Source: Luidia sarsii (taxonomy: Eukaryota; Echinodermata; Asteroidea; Paxillosida; Luidiidae). From it: 64,000 bases of DNA. Positions 50,600-64,000 of this stretch are shown piece after piece. Where the stretch lies: contig OX465105.1 in NCBI GenBank assembly GCA_949987565.1, forward strand, positions 24,251,474-24,315,473, given 5' to 3'. The position numbers and the translations under genes were made by a program. The notes under the pieces are model-generated. The model did not search any database. It worked only from the letters and a program-made list of their open reading frames with translations, and had not been told where the DNA came from. The first letter of the stretch is position 1; each line of letters opens with the position of its first letter.

Positions 50600-50857
50600 T
50601 TTTTTGAAAAGTCGTCATTGACAATTTTCTCTTATAATGCAAGTTACCGGTAGTATTTTTTTTTCAAACAAAGGGGCTTTGGCAAGAGCACTGTTTATGT
50701 GCTGTGATCAGTCAGGCGGATATGGGTTTAGGATACCTCATGAGAAAAAAAAAGGGGGAACCTAAAGCAGTTGTCCAGTGATTAAACTAGGTATTCTGCA
50801 CTGGCAATGTTTGTTTTTAAAGAGAAACAGAAAAATTGTTGACGTTTTCTCAAAACA

Positions 50858-62849
<11,992 letters not shown>

Positions 62850-62990
62850 CCTTGGGCGAGCGAGCGGCGAAGGTTTTCCCCGTAAACGTGTACGACTCTA
62901 ACTGGTGCTTGCGGCCATGGTGCTCGACTTGCCACTAGTCTGCCGAGTGTTCGGCTGTGATAATATTGAGGGCGCCCTCTTACTGAATCA
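62850..62990 (-). promoter_or_regulatory. probable VMP1 promoter / 5' UTR
   Basis: The 140 bases upstream of the VMP1 start are richer in CpG than the flanks (GGCGAGCGAGCGGCG on the + strand) and lack TATA near the start. A YY1-like GCGGCCATGG is present at about 62911-62920. The transcription start is not visible from sequence. Confidence 0.45.
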
Positions 62991-63097
62991 ATATTTTTTC
63001 ACCATAATGCCTGCCTGGCATGCAAAGTGCCGATTAGAATTACTAGAAATCTGAAAATTGTTCACGATATGTAATAGTTTTAAAAGAAAGACTGGTC

Positions 63098-63143
63098 TCT
63101 GCCGTTGAGAAAGGTCTTACTTTATTAAACATCAGACCCTAAT
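63098..63143 (+). repeat. degenerate stem-GAAACGTC repeat
   Basis: TGCCGTTGAGAAAGGTCTTA, then CATCAGACCCTAA. The stem is eroded. Confidence 0.5.
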
Positions 63144-63681
63144 ACGTGTGTTGGATGATTTCCCCAATATTCTGTAACATTTAATTCTTCTAAATTCTAA
63201 TATTTGAAGATTTTCTTTTATTTATTGGCAGATTTCCCTAAGTTTTGTTTTCCTGTGATTTAATCACATTTAATCATCATTTATACGAATTAATGAACTT
63301 AAATAATGTTTTTACACAAATGTTAAAGGAGTGACTCAACCGTGAAGACATAACTTGGCACAGCATTATTATTTTATTCAACGATGGCTTGTTTCACATT
63401 GGAAAAACTCAAGAAAGTTGGTTACACAACACATATCTGTGACTCAATTTCTGCGTCCAAAAGGACACAAAATGATCTTACTTGCAAATAATGCATAATA
63501 AATAATGGCAACTTGTGTCACAGTGAGGCAATGTGATTTGCGTTAATCCACAAAATTGAAATGAAATGGAATACATTTTGCTAGAGCTGAGGGAACCCAT
63601 TTCTGGTGACTCCCTTCTAATTTCACTGGTTCCAAACAGACGCCGCTGGACATAAACAGACGCCGCAGTGCGCATTCTTCA

Positions 63682-63735
63682 GTTGCCTGATGAAGGTTAG
63701 CAGTTAGCAACCGAAACGTCGCCACCAGCAACGAC
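63682..63735 (+). repeat. CTGATGA-stem-GAAACGTC motif (hammerhead-like core)
   Basis: CTGATGA at 63687-63693, stem halves GGTT (63695-63698) and AACC (63709-63712) extended by GC/GC around a short loop, then GAAAC (63713-63717) and GTC (63718-63720). GC before the box can pair with GC after GTC, and GTT (63682-63684) with AAC a few bases further on. This is the best-kept core in the window. Confidence 0.55.
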
Positions 63736-64000
63736 ACATCACGTGACTTTGATCACCCTTTCCACTTATCTATACCACTGCGATGAACAACCCCTTCATT
63801 TCTATTCACTGGTTCCCATTTAGCTTCAATGCTTTTAATGGCAGTTTTGGCTGGTTACACTCAGCACAACTTTGCAGAAGACTAGACATGTCTGCTGCCC
63901 TCATTGTCTCACCGTCTCTCATTAGTTGGTTTATAGTCAACAAGGGATTTCAGGTTTCAAGCGTGGCTCGTTCAAGGACCAACGTCCTAATGAGGTTACG

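Larger units (their letters stand above)
62991..64000. other. sequence upstream of VMP1
   Basis: AT-rich, with no recognised exon; holds the two stem-GAAACGTC motifs listed separately. Confidence 0.5.

Overview
The window is animal nuclear DNA carrying two convergent intron-rich genes: the 3' part of a nucleoredoxin gene (NXN, + strand, seven exons from 8774 to 36270) and a complete vacuole membrane protein 1 gene (VMP1, - strand, thirteen coding exons from 62849 down to 50858). Exons were assembled by following GT/AG splice sites, intron phase and similarity to the known families. Every junction closes in frame: 318 residues of NXN and 456 residues of VMP1. The many short palindromic TACATGTAC runs, the tRNA-derived SINE heads, the numerous short inverted-repeat elements and the intron sizes suggest a marine invertebrate, probably a deuterostome (cephalochordate, hemichordate or echinoderm). 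The sequence alone does not settle which.

Layout. 1-8773 has no recognisable exon; it is upstream sequence or an NXN intron and holds a terminal-inverted-repeat element (254-713), a 2.7 kb CT-rich minisatellite (about 2060-4745) and further small elements (6677-7168, 8351-8682). 8774-36270 is NXN, with a 16.4 kb first intron that contains a second 1.5 kb CT-rich array (17340-18860). 36271-50857 is the tail-to-tail intergenic space: possible NXN 3' UTR, hAT-like elements, scattered short repeats and one CpG-bearing promoter-like patch near 47.6 kb. 50858-62849 is VMP1, whose introns hold a 16-bp array (53830-54895), a 2.7 kb GGGA/GGCA array (56882-59605) and a 69-bp array (60655-61000). 62850-64000 is the VMP1 promoter side.

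NXN is a cytosolic/nuclear thioredoxin-fold oxidoreductase linked to Dishevelled/Wnt control. VMP1 is an ER multispanning DedA-type lipid scramblase needed for autophagosome formation. They are not known to act together.

Two observations stand out. First, the VMP1 predicted here starts with a good match to a SAP motif, split over exons 1 and 2, which human VMP1 lacks. Second, three unrelated-looking repeat families, more than fifteen copies in all, share one architecture: a helix, a CTGATGA-like box, a short covarying stem, then GAAACGTC and the other half of the helix. This is the layout of a hammerhead ribozyme, as carried by Penelope-like and similar retroelements.
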